DNA from: an uncultured bacterium
Lineage (GTDB): Bacteria; Gemmatimonadota; Gemmatimonadetes; Longimicrobiales; RSA9
DNA: 18,627 bases
Assembly: GCA_937995995.1 (NCBI GenBank)
Contig: CALKIP010000183.1
Coordinates: 1-18,627 of the forward strand
Direction: 5' to 3'
Positions 1 through 7,619 of the stretch are shown in pieces (positions within the stretch are counted from its first letter, which is position 1; each line of letters starts with the position of its first letter). The translations under genes and the position numbers were made by a program. The notes beneath the pieces were generated by a model. The model did no database searches. It worked only from the letters and a program-made list of their open reading frames with translations, and had not been told where the DNA came from.

Positions 1-236
1 ACGGCCGGCTCGCCCCGGGCCAACTCCTCGAGGACGGCGAGGTACGTCGGCAGGTCGAACTCCATACCGCCGTACTCGCCGGGGACGAGCATGCCGAAGA
101 AACCGAGCTCCGCCAGGTGTTCGATCACGCGCGGGTCCAGGCGACGCTCCCGGTCCCACGCCTCGACGTTGGGGCGCAGCTCCGCGTCGGCGAATTCCCG
201 CGCCAGCGTCCGTACCTGCTCCAGCTCGTCGTTCAT
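1..236 (-). CDS. acyl-CoA dehydrogenase, N-terminal part (cut by window edge)
   Basis: Only the first 78 residues are present; the gene continues beyond position 1. The reading starts at an ATG at 236-234, 4 bp after the stop of the upstream hydroxyacyl-CoA dehydrogenase gene, so the two are very probably co-translated. The visible part matches the all-helical N-terminal domain of acyl-CoA dehydrogenases: a helix with LAREFADAELRPNVEAWD, then the family-typical stretch LGFFGMLVPGEYGG, then LPTYLAVLEELARGEPA. Enzymes of this family oxidise acyl-CoA to trans-2-enoyl-CoA using FAD and pass electrons to ETF. The catalytic Glu and the FAD-binding C-terminal domain lie outside the window, so chain-length preference cannot be judged. 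The neighbouring hydroxyacyl-CoA dehydrogenase and thiolase suggest a short-chain (butyryl-CoA type) role, which is inference. Confidence 0.88.
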   Translation of the reverse strand, partial: MNDELEQVRTLAREFADAELRPNVEAWDRERRLDPRVIEHLAELGFFGMLVPGEYGGMEFDLPTYLAVLEELARGEPA

Positions 237-240
237 GGCA

Positions 241-1092
241 TCAATAGGGGTAGAAGCCGCGTCCGGTCTTCCGGCCGAGCCACCCGGCCGCCACGTAATT
301 CTTCAGCAGCGGGCACGGCCGATACTTGTCGTCGCCGAGGTCACGGTGCAGAACCTCCATGATCGCCAGGCAGGTGTCCAGCCCGATCAGGTCGGCCAGT
401 GCGAGCGGGCCCATCGGGTGGTTCATCCCCAGCTTCATCACGGTGTCGATCGCTTCCGCCTCGGCCACGCCCTCCATGAGGCAGTAGACCGCCTCGTTGA
501 TCATCGGCATAAGCACCCGGTTCGAGACGAAGCCCGGGAAATCGTTCGCCTCGACCGGTGTCTTCTCGAGTGCGCGCGAAAGATCCATGACCGTCGACGT
601 CGTCTCGTCCGATGTCTGGAGCCCGCGGATCACCTCGACCAGCTTCATGACGGGCACGGGATTCATGAAGTGCATCCCGATCACCTGCTCCGGGCGCCGC
701 GTGGCGCCGGCCAGCGCGGTGATCGAGATCGACGACGTGTTCGACGCCAGGATCGCTTCGGGCCGCGTGTGCTGGTCCAGCTCTCGGAAGAGCTCCAGCT
801 TCATCTCGAGGTTCTCGGGCACCGCCTCGACCACGAGCTGAGCGTCGGATGTCGCAGAGAGCTCCGTCGCCGGACGCAGCCGCGCGATGGCGGCCTCCTT
901 CGCCTCGGCCGTGAGCGCGCCCTTCCTGACCTGGCGGTCCATGTTCGCGCCGATCGTCTCGATCGCACGCGCCAGGCGGTCCTCGCCCACATCGACCAGG
1001 ACCACATTGTAGCCGTGCTGCGCGAAGACATGGGCGATGCCGTTGCCCATCGTCCCGCCGCCGATGACCGCCACCTGCTCGATGTCCTGCAT
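241..1092 (-). CDS. hbd: 3-hydroxyacyl-CoA (3-hydroxybutyryl-CoA) dehydrogenase
   Basis: A protein of 283 residues, the usual length for the single-domain-pair Hbd/PaaH family. It interconverts 3-hydroxyacyl-CoA and 3-oxoacyl-CoA with NAD(P)H in the cytosol. The N-terminus carries the Rossmann dinucleotide loop VIGGGTMGNGIA (about residues 9-20). The family stretch ASNTSS is at 116-121 and the catalytic His is in GMHFMNP (His141). The C-terminal helical domain contains DFPGFVSNR and ends in GRKTGRGFYPY, a typical terminus. The frame is open 69 bp further upstream, but the ATG at 1092 is preferred because GGAGG sits 4 nt before it and the family begins at this point. A 153-bp gap separates it from the CPBP gene; I see no convincing promoter there. 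The acyl-CoA dehydrogenase follows after 4 bp. Thiolase, encoded upstream in the same direction, would supply acetoacetyl-CoA. Confidence 0.95.
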   Translation of the reverse strand: MQDIEQVAVIGGGTMGNGIAHVFAQHGYNVVLVDVGEDRLARAIETIGANMDRQVRKGALTAEAKEAAIARLRPATELSATSDAQLVVEAVPENLEMKLELFRELDQHTRPEAILASNTSSISITALAGATRRPEQVIGMHFMNPVPVMKLVEVIRGLQTSDETTSTVMDLSRALEKTPVEANDFPGFVSNRVLMPMINEAVYCLMEGVAEAEAIDTVMKLGMNHPMGPLALADLIGLDTCLAIMEVLHRDLGDDKYRPCPLLKNYVAAGWLGRKTGRGFYPY

Positions 1093-1245
1093 CACACCTC
1101 CACGATGGTTATCGGACCGCAGCTCGTCGCACCGCCCGTGCAGGACGGGGCCTCGAGCCACGATCTCGTCGTTGCAGTCCCTGAACAGTCCGTCCGCAGC
1201 CGCCAGCCCGGGGCACGTGGCTGCCGCACCTCGGGTCGTCGTGCC

Positions 1246-2157
1246 TCAGTCGATCATCCTGTCATCCACCAACGGCCGCAATTCGCGCATCTTCTCGGGC
1301 TCGTCCAGCCCGGGCAATCGCAGCGTGGCCCAGAGCGCGAGCAGGAAGGCGACGCTCGCGCCGATCCCGCCCTCGGGCCCGAACGCACCGCCGGTCACCC
1401 ACGCGGGTCCTGTCTCGACCGGCTCATAGAGCGGCGCATCGAAGAACGCCAGCCCACTCACCGGGAGGTCGAGGAGCGATGCCATCGTCCAGTTCCAGCC
1501 GAGGTGCACGGCAGTCGCGAACCACAAGCTCCGCGTCCGCAGATATGCCGCGGCGAGGAGTACTCCGGCAAGGAAGATGTTGATGAGCGCGAGCGGCCCC
1601 ACGTTGGGATTGGCCGCGTGCGCCACCGAGAAGAGGGCGCTCGAGAGCAGTGTCGCCGTGACGGGACCGATCGCCTGGACGAGGACCTGGAACGGGTAGC
1701 CACGAAAGAGCGCCTCCTCCGAGGCCGCCGCCACGGCGAGCAGCACGAGGTCGCCCGCGAGGACACCTGCGTAGAGGGCGGCCGTGCCTGGCTCGCTCCG
1801 GTACTCGAGCCAGCCGGCAAGGGCGAAGACGGCCACGATCAGCGCCAGGCTGCCGCCGCCGATCAGGAAGCCGAGCCCGGCCTCACGCGGCGTCTGTGGC
1901 GTCCACCCGAAGCCGAGTGCGCCGGGCGAGCGACGGTCGAGCCACGCCAGCAGGACCCAGCCGGAGATGAGTGCGGCGGCCAGTGTGACCGCACCTTGCC
2001 GGAAGAGCGTCTCGGCGCCCCTCTTGCCGGGCCCCACGATCCACGCGCCCACGATGAGGAGCGCGAGGAAGAGGACCGCGAAGAGCAGGATCCGCCACGG
2101 GCTCCTTACCGTGCCGTTCGTGACGAATATTCGCTTCCAGCCTCCGCGGCCGTCCAT
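1246..2157 (-). CDS. CPBP-family intramembrane glutamic endopeptidase
   Basis: A 303-residue polytopic membrane protein with about seven hydrophobic segments, the first near residues 22-42. It has the CPBP (CAAX protease / Abi, PF02517-type) signature in order: EEALFRG with the Glu pair at 147-148 and Arg152, then FSVAH (Phe176, His180), then HLGWN (His218, Asn222). These residues form the active site in the Rce1 family. In bacteria such proteins process prenylated-like or other membrane substrates, or serve in bacteriocin immunity; the substrate here is unknown. The ATG at 2157 lies 14 bp after the bioY stop. A run of five G ends 6 nt upstream of the ATG and could serve as ribosome binding site, but those bases also form the 3' arm of a terminator-like hairpin. 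Its place in an acyl-CoA operon is unexplained. Confidence 0.87.
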   Translation of the reverse strand: MDGRGGWKRIFVTNGTVRSPWRILLFAVLFLALLIVGAWIVGPGKRGAETLFRQGAVTLAAALISGWVLLAWLDRRSPGALGFGWTPQTPREAGLGFLIGGGSLALIVAVFALAGWLEYRSEPGTAALYAGVLAGDLVLLAVAAASEEALFRGYPFQVLVQAIGPVTATLLSSALFSVAHAANPNVGPLALINIFLAGVLLAAAYLRTRSLWFATAVHLGWNWTMASLLDLPVSGLAFFDAPLYEPVETGPAWVTGGAFGPEGGIGASVAFLLALWATLRLPGLDEPEKMRELRPLVDDRMID

Positions 2158-2158
2158 G

Positions 2159-2190
2159 AAAAACCCCCGGGCTAGACCAGCCCGAGGGTT
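2159..2190 (-). terminator. intrinsic terminator-like hairpin spanning the bioY stop codon
   Basis: Read on the minus strand, AACCCTCGGGCT (2190-2179) pairs with AGCCCGGGGGTT (2173-2162). This gives a 12-bp stem with a single G-U pair, a 5-nt loop GGTCT, and a run of five T (2163-2159). It covers the last codons and stop of bioY and ends just before the ATG of the CPBP gene. The stem is strong but the T-run is short, so partial termination (attenuation) is as likely as full termination. Confidence 0.6.
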
Positions 2191-2786
2191 CGACGGCGGA
2201 GGCGAGCCGCAACGAGGAGCGCCCCCACGATCTTGAGCATGCCGCCCATGAGGAACGGCACGACGCCGAGGGTGATCGCCCGCTCGACGTCGCCGGTGAG
2301 TACGGCGAGCTGCGCCGCCCCGCCGACCAGGATCACCGCGGTCCCGACGGCGAGTGCGCCGGTCAGCCGCGCGAGCCCGAGAGCGCGAACCACACCCGAC
2401 GCCCCGGCCTCAGGGAGGCGGCCGGCGAGGACGCCGGTCAACGCCGCGGCCACCGGAAAGGCCAGCAGGTAGCCCCCGGTCGGGCCGAAGAGCCACGCCA
2501 CCCCGGCACCGCCGCTGGAGAAGACCGGGAGCCCGGCGGCGCCCACGGCCAGGTACGCCACCTGGGACGCCGCGCCGAGCCGCGGCCCCAGGAGCGCGCC
2601 GGCCAGGATCACGACCATCGTCTGGAGCGTGACCGGCGCCGGCGTTCCGGGCAGCGGCACCGCCGCGTACGCGCCGAGTGCGGTCAGAAGCGCAAAGGTC
2701 GCCACCATCATCGCCCGGCGGGCGGCCAGGCTCGTCACCACTTCGAGCCCGACGACGCGCCGGAGCTGCAGCAAGAATTCGCTCAT
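2172..2786 (-). CDS. bioY: BioY biotin transporter S-component
   Basis: A 204-residue, strongly hydrophobic protein with about six membrane segments. It has the BioY-family hallmarks TLQTMVVILAGALLGPRLG (about residues 57-75) and LFGPTGGYLLAFPVAA, and closes with a short basic tail (RLRRRTLG). BioY is the substrate-binding component of energy-coupling-factor biotin uptake and can work alone or with EcfAT, neither of which is in this window. The ATG at 2786 is 2 bp beyond the thiolase stop codon, so translation is probably coupled. The frame is open far upstream through the thiolase gene, but that extension is an out-of-frame shadow. A link to acyl-CoA metabolism through biotin-dependent carboxylases is plausible. 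I see no BirA operator or biotin regulatory element near it. Confidence 0.93.
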   Translation of the reverse strand: MSEFLLQLRRVVGLEVVTSLAARRAMMVATFALLTALGAYAAVPLPGTPAPVTLQTMVVILAGALLGPRLGAASQVAYLAVGAAGLPVFSSGGAGVAWLFGPTGGYLLAFPVAAALTGVLAGRLPEAGASGVVRALGLARLTGALAVGTAVILVGGAAQLAVLTGDVERAITLGVVPFLMGGMLKIVGALLVAARLRRRTLGLV

Positions 2787-2788
2787 CG

Positions 2789-4000
2789 TTACACCCTTTC
2801 CACCGAGAGGGCCACGGCATCGCCACCGCCGAGGCAGAGCGTGGCCAGGCCCCGATTCGCGTTGCGGTCCTTCATGGCGTAGAGCAGCGTGGTCAGGACC
2901 CGTGCCCCGGACGCGCCGATCGGGTGGCCGAGCGCCACCGCGCCGCCGTGCACGTTCACCCGGTCCCAGTCCCAGCCGAGCTCCTTGCCGTCGGCCAGCG
3001 CCTGGACCGCGAACGCCTCGTTCGCCTCGATCAGGTCGTAGTCGTCGATCGACGTGCCTTCCTTCTCCATTACCCGACGCACGGCGCGTACGGGCGCGAA
3101 GAAGAGCTCCTGTGGCGCGACCGCGCCGGTCGCGTAGGCGTTGATCCGCGCCAGAACCTCGAGCCCGTGCGCATCGGCGTACTCCTGGCTCACGACGACC
3201 AGCGCCGCAGCGCCGTCGTTCAGCCCGGGCGCGTTCCCCGCCGTCACCACCGGCTCGGTCACCTGCTCCGGCATGTCGCCCGTGAACGCAGGCCGCAGCT
3301 TCGCAAGCGCCTCCATCGAAGTGTCCCGTCGCGGCGGCTCGTCCGTGTCGACGACGGTCGTGCCCTTGCGCCCCTTGATCTCGACCGGCGCGATCTCGTC
3401 CTTGAACTTGCCGGCATCGATCGCAGCGATCGCCTTCTGGTGCGACTCCAGGGAGAAGCGATCCGCCTCCTCGCGGCTGATCTCCGCCTTCCACGCCGTG
3501 TACTCCGCGTGGCCGCCCATGTGGCAGTGGCCGAAGGCGCACCAGAGCCCGTCGTGGATCAGTCCGTCGACGACCTCCTGATTGCCGAATTTGACGCCCT
3601 GCCTGTACCCGCGCAGGTAGTACGGCGCATTCGACATCGACTCCATCCCGCCGGCCACCATGACCCTCGCATCCCCCGCGCGGATCGCCTGGGCGGCGAG
3701 CATCACCGCCATGAGCCCCGAGCCGCACACCCGGCTCACCGCCATGGCGCCGACCGATTCCGGCACCCCGCCGGCGATCGCGGCCTGCCGCGCCGGCGCC
3801 TGCCCGAGTCCTGCGGAGACGACGTTGCCCAGGACGACGTCGTCGATTTCGTTCGGATCGATCCCCGACCGGTCGAGCGCAGCGCGGATCGCAACGCCAC
3901 CCAGCTCCGGCGCGGTCAACGGGCTCAGCCCGCCCAGGAACCGGCCGATAGGCGTACGCGCGGCGCTCACGATCACGGGCGTGCGTGCAGCGTCGGTCAT
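2789..4000 (-). CDS. acetyl-CoA C-acetyltransferase (thiolase)
   Basis: A 403-residue thiolase of normal length. It condenses two acetyl-CoA to acetoacetyl-CoA, or cleaves 3-oxoacyl-CoA in the reverse direction. The acylated nucleophile is Cys92 in SRVCGSG. The other catalytic residues are His359 in GHPIGASGARVL and Cys389 in TLCLGGGDA. The family stretch NEAFAVQ is also present. The ATG at 4000 is chosen over an in-frame ATG 30 bp upstream because GGGAGG lies 7 nt before it and thiolases begin with this TPVIVSAARTPIG segment. It precedes bioY by 2 bp. A 105-bp gap separates it from the MBL-fold gene; I see neither a clear promoter nor a terminator there. With hbd and the acyl-CoA dehydrogenase it gives three of four steps of a butyryl-CoA or short-chain beta-oxidation cycle; a crotonase is not in the window. 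Confidence 0.95.
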   Translation of the reverse strand: MTDAARTPVIVSAARTPIGRFLGGLSPLTAPELGGVAIRAALDRSGIDPNEIDDVVLGNVVSAGLGQAPARQAAIAGGVPESVGAMAVSRVCGSGLMAVMLAAQAIRAGDARVMVAGGMESMSNAPYYLRGYRQGVKFGNQEVVDGLIHDGLWCAFGHCHMGGHAEYTAWKAEISREEADRFSLESHQKAIAAIDAGKFKDEIAPVEIKGRKGTTVVDTDEPPRRDTSMEALAKLRPAFTGDMPEQVTEPVVTAGNAPGLNDGAAALVVVSQEYADAHGLEVLARINAYATGAVAPQELFFAPVRAVRRVMEKEGTSIDDYDLIEANEAFAVQALADGKELGWDWDRVNVHGGAVALGHPIGASGARVLTTLLYAMKDRNANRGLATLCLGGGDAVALSVERV

Positions 4001-4105
4001 CTGTCTGCCTCCCATGAATCCCAAGAGCATTTCAGGAACGAATCGCCCCTGGCACGCCGCCCAACTTATGCGGTCGGGCGCGTCGAGGCCAGAGGCCGCG
4101 GCCCC

Positions 4106-4993
4106 TCACTCCCCCCTTAGCGTCGGCCGTGTCTCCGACGGATCCAGGCGTCCCCAGGGTACGACCGGATCGTGCTCGAAGATCAGGAGCCAATCCTCGT
4201 CCTTTGCCCGCGCCAGGAGCCCTCGCTTCGACTCGAGCGTCACCAGAGGCTCGAGGTCGTAGCCCATGATCCACGGCAGCGGCAGGTGCGCGGAGGTGGG
4301 GATCACGTCGGCCAGGAAACACGCCGTCTCATCCTCCGAAGAGAGCAGCACCGACTGATGGTACGGTGTGTGCCCCGGCGTCGGGACGAGACGAATGCCC
4401 GGCAGGATCTCGTGCTCGCCCTCCACGAAGGTGAAGCGGTCCGCCTCGGCGACCGGATCGAAGTTGTCCGGCAGGTAACTGGCGCGGACACGCTCGTTGC
4501 GGGAGTGTGCGAACTCCCACTCCCCACGCTGGACCACGTAGCGGGCACGTGGGAAGGCGAGTCGAACGCTGCCCTCCTCGTCGCGCCAGGTGTTGCCGCC
4601 CGCGTGATCGAAGTGGAGGTGCGTGTCGATGACGAGGTCGACGTCCTCGGGCGAGAAGCCGGCATCACGGATCGCATCCTCGAGACGCGTCGGCGAGCCC
4701 TCGTTCTCGAGCCCGTAGATGTGGTGGAACTTCTCGTCCTCCTTGTTGCCCGCGCCGGTGTCGATCAGCACGAGTGCATCCGGAGTCTCGACCAGCAGGC
4801 AGCGCATGGCCAGTGGGATCCGGTTGCGCTCATCGGCCGGGATGCGCTTCTCCCAGAGCGGCTTCGGCACGACACCGAACATCGCGCCGCCGTCCAGGCG
4901 CTGCAGGCCGGCCTCGAGTGCGTGCAGCCGGAACCGACCCAGCTTCCGCGTGCGCCGGAGAGGGAGATCGATCTTCGTCGCAGCCGTCGTCAT
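4106..4993 (-). CDS. MBL-fold metallohydrolase
   Basis: A 295-residue metallo-beta-lactamase-fold protein of the lactonase/organophosphate-hydrolase-like group. The dinuclear metal site is visible: THLHFDHAGG supplies His125, His127, Asp129 and His130; PTPGHTP supplies His208; LADV supplies Asp229; FEHDP near residue 274 supplies the last His. The sequence starts with a region resembling AHL lactonases and methyl-parathion hydrolases, but the true substrate cannot be told from sequence. No signal peptide is seen, so it is probably cytosolic. Its ATG (4993-4991) overlaps the stop of the exonuclease gene as ATGA, implying translational coupling. It is encoded within the rex-led run of genes, upstream of thiolase; a thioesterase or lactone-type activity would fit that setting, which is speculation. 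Confidence 0.9.
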   Translation of the reverse strand: MTTAATKIDLPLRRTRKLGRFRLHALEAGLQRLDGGAMFGVVPKPLWEKRIPADERNRIPLAMRCLLVETPDALVLIDTGAGNKEDEKFHHIYGLENEGSPTRLEDAIRDAGFSPEDVDLVIDTHLHFDHAGGNTWRDEEGSVRLAFPRARYVVQRGEWEFAHSRNERVRASYLPDNFDPVAEADRFTFVEGEHEILPGIRLVPTPGHTPYHQSVLLSSEDETACFLADVIPTSAHLPLPWIMGYDLEPLVTLESKRGLLARAKDEDWLLIFEHDPVVPWGRLDPSETRPTLRGE

Positions 4994-5649
4994 ATGCAGT
5001 CGATGGATCGGGGTAGCGAGCTCCGCTTGCGTCGAGCCCGCCTGCTCTCTAGCAACGCCTGGAGCTCGAGCCAGTCGGACACCTCGCGCTCCTCCAGCCG
5101 GTCCAGCAAGCGGCGGAATACTTCCACCGTCGCTCGCGCATCGCCGTAGGCACGGTGCCGTGCGTCGTTGTCGATGCCGAAGTACTCGGAGAGCGAGCCC
5201 AGCGAGCGGCTCGAGACCTCGGGCACGACTCGCCGTGCGAGCTTCACCGTGCAGAGGCGACGGCCCTCGAGGCCGACCCCCGTCGCCCGCTCCAGCTCGT
5301 GCCCCACGAAGCCCCAGTCGAAGGCGACGTTGTGGGCCACGAAGATCCGACCACGCAGCATGCGCTGCACCTCGCCGGCGATCTCCTCGAAGCGTGGTGC
5401 TCCCCGGACCATGTCGTCCGTGATCCGAGTCAGACGCGTGATGAAGGGCGGGATCGGCCGCTCAGGATTCACCAGCGTCGTGTACTCCTCGACCACCTCG
5501 CCCGTGCCGCGAACGCAGATCGCAGCGAACTCCGTCACGCGGTCCCCGCGCTTCGCCACGCCACCCGTCGTTTCCACGTCCACGACGACGTACTCCAACG
5601 ATCGGAGCGGCTCCGCCCCGACCCCCTCGATGTACTGCTCGTTGCTCAC
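4990..5649 (-). CDS. DnaQ-like 3'-5' exonuclease (DEDDh family)
   Basis: A 219-residue protein with a single DEDDh exonuclease domain. The four acidic residues and the His are present: Asp24 and Glu26 in VVVDVETTG, Asp111 in AHNVAFDWGFV, and His165 and Asp170 in HRAYGDARAT. The fold matches the proofreading domain of DNA polymerase III epsilon or PolC, but no polymerase or GIY-YIG domain is attached. It may be a stand-alone exonuclease or an epsilon homologue. The tail beyond residue 190 is Arg-rich (RRARRKR), possibly for nucleic acid binding. The start is a GTG at 5649, overlapping the arcA stop as GTGA, and the stop overlaps the next gene as ATGA. The gene is therefore coupled on both sides inside the rex-led operon, an unexpected place for a nuclease. 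Confidence 0.9.
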   Translation of the reverse strand: MSNEQYIEGVGAEPLRSLEYVVVDVETTGGVAKRGDRVTEFAAICVRGTGEVVEEYTTLVNPERPIPPFITRLTRITDDMVRGAPRFEEIAGEVQRMLRGRIFVAHNVAFDWGFVGHELERATGVGLEGRRLCTVKLARRVVPEVSSRSLGSLSEYFGIDNDARHRAYGDARATVEVFRRLLDRLEEREVSDWLELQALLESRRARRKRSSLPRSIDCI

Positions 5650-6887
5650 CAGATGTCGTCTCGCCGTATGGGCAGCGTCATGCAGCGGCCGCCCCCGCCG
5701 CCCCGCACAAGTTCCGCACCCTCGAAGGTGATGACCGCGTTCTCGTCCTCGCCGATCTCCGCATCGCCCGTCAGGAAGTCGAGCGCGTCCACGATCCGGT
5801 ACCCCGCCTCGCGCTCGAACTCGGCGTACGTGTTCTCATTGCGCGAGTAGCCGAGCACCAACCCCGGTCGGACCGCCACGAAATTGCACCCGCTCGACCA
5901 CTGCTCCCGTTCCTGCAGGATTCGGCGGGTCCCGCCACAGAAGATCGGCTCGAGCGGCAGGTCCACCTCGCGCAGCGCGGCGAAGAGGTTCGGCATCTCC
6001 CGCACTCCACGCTGGTTCGCCCGGTAGTGCAGCACCGCACAGCGATCGGGCCCCACGAAGCTGGGTGGGAAGATCACGCAGTGCTCCCGGTCCACCATCG
6101 TGAAGATCATGTCCAGGTGGATCATCGCACGATCGGTCGGGAGCACGACCACCAGGATGTCGCGAACCCCGCCGCGGATCAGGTTCTCGGCCATGGTGTC
6201 GAACGCCCCCGGGCTCGAGCGCTGCGACAGACCCATCATCACCAGATCCGGCCGCAGTACCTGGACATCGCCCCCCTCGATCGTGTACCCCGCGCGCCGC
6301 TCCTCGCTCCCGTCGTAGATCAGCCCCCGGTTCTCGAGCAGTGGGTGATACGTGAAGATCGCCTTCATCAGGATCTCTTCCGTCCACCGGGCCGTGTACT
6401 TCATCGACCCGATGATCACCCCCTCGTCGACCACCATCGCCGCATCCCGCGTGAAGAACAGGTTCGGGAGCGGTGGGAGCGCGTAACTCGCGGCGTGGAG
6501 CGCCTCCTGCAACGGCCCACCCTCCGCCTCACGCCCTTCGATGAAGATCGAGACCAGCTCCTCCGCCGGCACCTCGAGTAGCTGGCGCGCCAGCGGCTCC
6601 GACCGCGCCACATCCATCACACGCTCGATCAGGAACGGCCGAACCTCCGGAAGGTCGACGATATCCTCGAGCAGTTCGCGGACCTCGTAGACCTCGCTGA
6701 AGCGGGCGAGAATCGCCTTGAAGCGATGGTGCTCCCGCCGCGCCAGGTCGACGTCGATGATGTCGTCGTAGAGGAAGTCCTCTCGCGTCGTCGGCGTGAC
6801 CGCCAGCAGTTCGGGCCCCGGCGTGTGACAGATCACTCCACGCAACGGTCCGATCTCCGAGGTCACGCGAACTCCCGATCGATCCAT
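5646..6887 (-). CDS. arcA: arginine deiminase
   Basis: A 413-residue protein of standard arginine deiminase length. It hydrolyses L-arginine to L-citrulline and ammonia in the cytosol. The family motifs appear in order: PNLFFTRD (141-148), EGGDV (204-208), HLDMIFT (257-263), and the C-terminal nucleophile Cys402 in GGRCMTLPIRRDD. The pattern identifies ArcA rather than an amidinotransferase or DDAH. The ATG at 6887 is 17 bp after the rex stop; GGAGG lies 12 nt upstream, rather far, and GGGAG sits directly next to the ATG. A GTG at codon 8 with GGGAG 5 nt before it is a possible alternative start. Partners of the ADI pathway (ornithine carbamoyltransferase, carbamate kinase, antiporter ArcD) are not in the window. 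Its position directly after rex suggests redox or oxygen control of arginine breakdown. Confidence 0.95.
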   Translation of the reverse strand: MDRSGVRVTSEIGPLRGVICHTPGPELLAVTPTTREDFLYDDIIDVDLARREHHRFKAILARFSEVYEVRELLEDIVDLPEVRPFLIERVMDVARSEPLARQLLEVPAEELVSIFIEGREAEGGPLQEALHAASYALPPLPNLFFTRDAAMVVDEGVIIGSMKYTARWTEEILMKAIFTYHPLLENRGLIYDGSEERRAGYTIEGGDVQVLRPDLVMMGLSQRSSPGAFDTMAENLIRGGVRDILVVVLPTDRAMIHLDMIFTMVDREHCVIFPPSFVGPDRCAVLHYRANQRGVREMPNLFAALREVDLPLEPIFCGGTRRILQEREQWSSGCNFVAVRPGLVLGYSRNENTYAEFEREAGYRIVDALDFLTGDAEIGEDENAVITFEGAELVRGGGGGRCMTLPIRRDDIW

Positions 6888-6904
6888 GCTCCCACCGACC
6901 TCCG

Positions 6905-7567
6905 TTACGGCTGTCCATTCGACGACGCCGATCGACGCCGCCCACGACTCGCCTGAGCCAGCGCGTACGACAAGCCCTCCATCTCGAGCGCCATGTTCAC
7001 CGTCTTCAACGAGACGTCCTCAGGCACACGCAAACGGGTCGGCGCAAAGTTCAGGATCCCTCGGACCCCCGCACGGACCACACGATCCACGACCCCCTGC
7101 GCCGCACTCGCCGGCACCGCGATGATCACGATCTCGATCCCACGCTCGCCAAGCTCCCGCTCCAATTCGCGCTCGGCAAGGACCTCCACCCCATCCAACC
7201 GGGTGCCGACCTTGGCCGGATCCGCATCGAAGACTGCCTCGATGTGAAAACCCTGACGCCGGAAATCCTGATATCCGAACAACGCCTGACCGATCTTCCC
7301 CGCCCCGACCAGCGCCACACGCCAACGCCGGCCAAGCCCGAGGATCGACCGCAATTCCCTCTCCAGCTCGGGCACCGAATACCCCAGGCCCCGCTTGCCG
7401 AACGTGCCGAAAAACGACAGATCCTTGCGCACCTGCGCCGCCGTCGTCCCCACCCGACGCGCGAGGTCCTCGCTCGACACCGTGGCGACACCGTCTTCGG
7501 CAAACTCATTGAGCAATCGCAGGTAGACCGACAATCGGCCGACCGTCGATTCGGCAACCTTCTTCAT
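6905..7567 (-). CDS. rex: redox-sensing transcriptional repressor Rex
   Basis: A 220-residue protein, the normal Rex length. The N-terminal winged helix (about residues 5-80) contains the hallmark KDLSFFGTFGKRGLGY (48-63). The Rossmann domain follows with the NAD(H) loop GAGKIGQAL (88-96). The C-terminal swapped helix is represented by VNMALEMEGLSYAL. Rex dimers bind TTGTGAA-N4-TTCACAA operators when NAD+ is high and release them when NADH rises, derepressing fermentative or respiratory genes. The ATG at 7567 is chosen because the family begins at this point; the frame is open 153 bp further, but that stretch crosses the operator and promoter. No clear Shine-Dalgarno sequence precedes the ATG. 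A perfect operator lies 33 bp upstream of the start codon, so autoregulation is very likely. It is the first gene of the left-hand block. Confidence 0.97.
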   Translation of the reverse strand: MKKVAESTVGRLSVYLRLLNEFAEDGVATVSSEDLARRVGTTAAQVRKDLSFFGTFGKRGLGYSVPELERELRSILGLGRRWRVALVGAGKIGQALFGYQDFRRQGFHIEAVFDADPAKVGTRLDGVEVLAERELERELGERGIEIVIIAVPASAAQGVVDRVVRAGVRGILNFAPTRLRVPEDVSLKTVNMALEMEGLSYALAQASRGRRRSASSNGQP

Positions 7568-7599
7568 CGCAGGAACGACTGAACAGTGAGTGGCGGGCC

Positions 7600-7617
7600 T
7601 TGTGAAAGCATTCACAA
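7600..7617. promoter_or_regulatory. Rex operator, perfect 18-bp palindrome
   Basis: The sequence TTGTGAA-AGCA-TTCACAA is an exact inverted repeat with 7-bp arms and a 4-bp centre. It equals the established Rex consensus TTGTGAA-N4-TTCACAA. It lies between the predicted -10 element and the rex ATG, 2 bp downstream of the -10 hexamer, so bound Rex would cover the transcription start. Confidence 0.92.
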
Positions 7618-7619
7618 AC

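Noticed and set aside
1093..1245. Possible promoter with GATAAC before hbd
   Set aside because: No acceptable -35 element at proper spacing and no Rex-like operator; not enough to annotate.
91..2175. Very long plus-strand open frame (694 codons), and similar ones at 2678-4120, 8430-9377 and 10997-12253
   Set aside because: They are antisense shadows of well-supported minus-strand genes in high-GC DNA; their products are Arg/His/Asp-rich and match no family pattern.
2172..3728. Long upstream extension of the bioY frame through thiolase
   Set aside because: The extension overlaps thiolase out of frame and is low-complexity Gly/Arg; BioY begins at the ATG at 2786.
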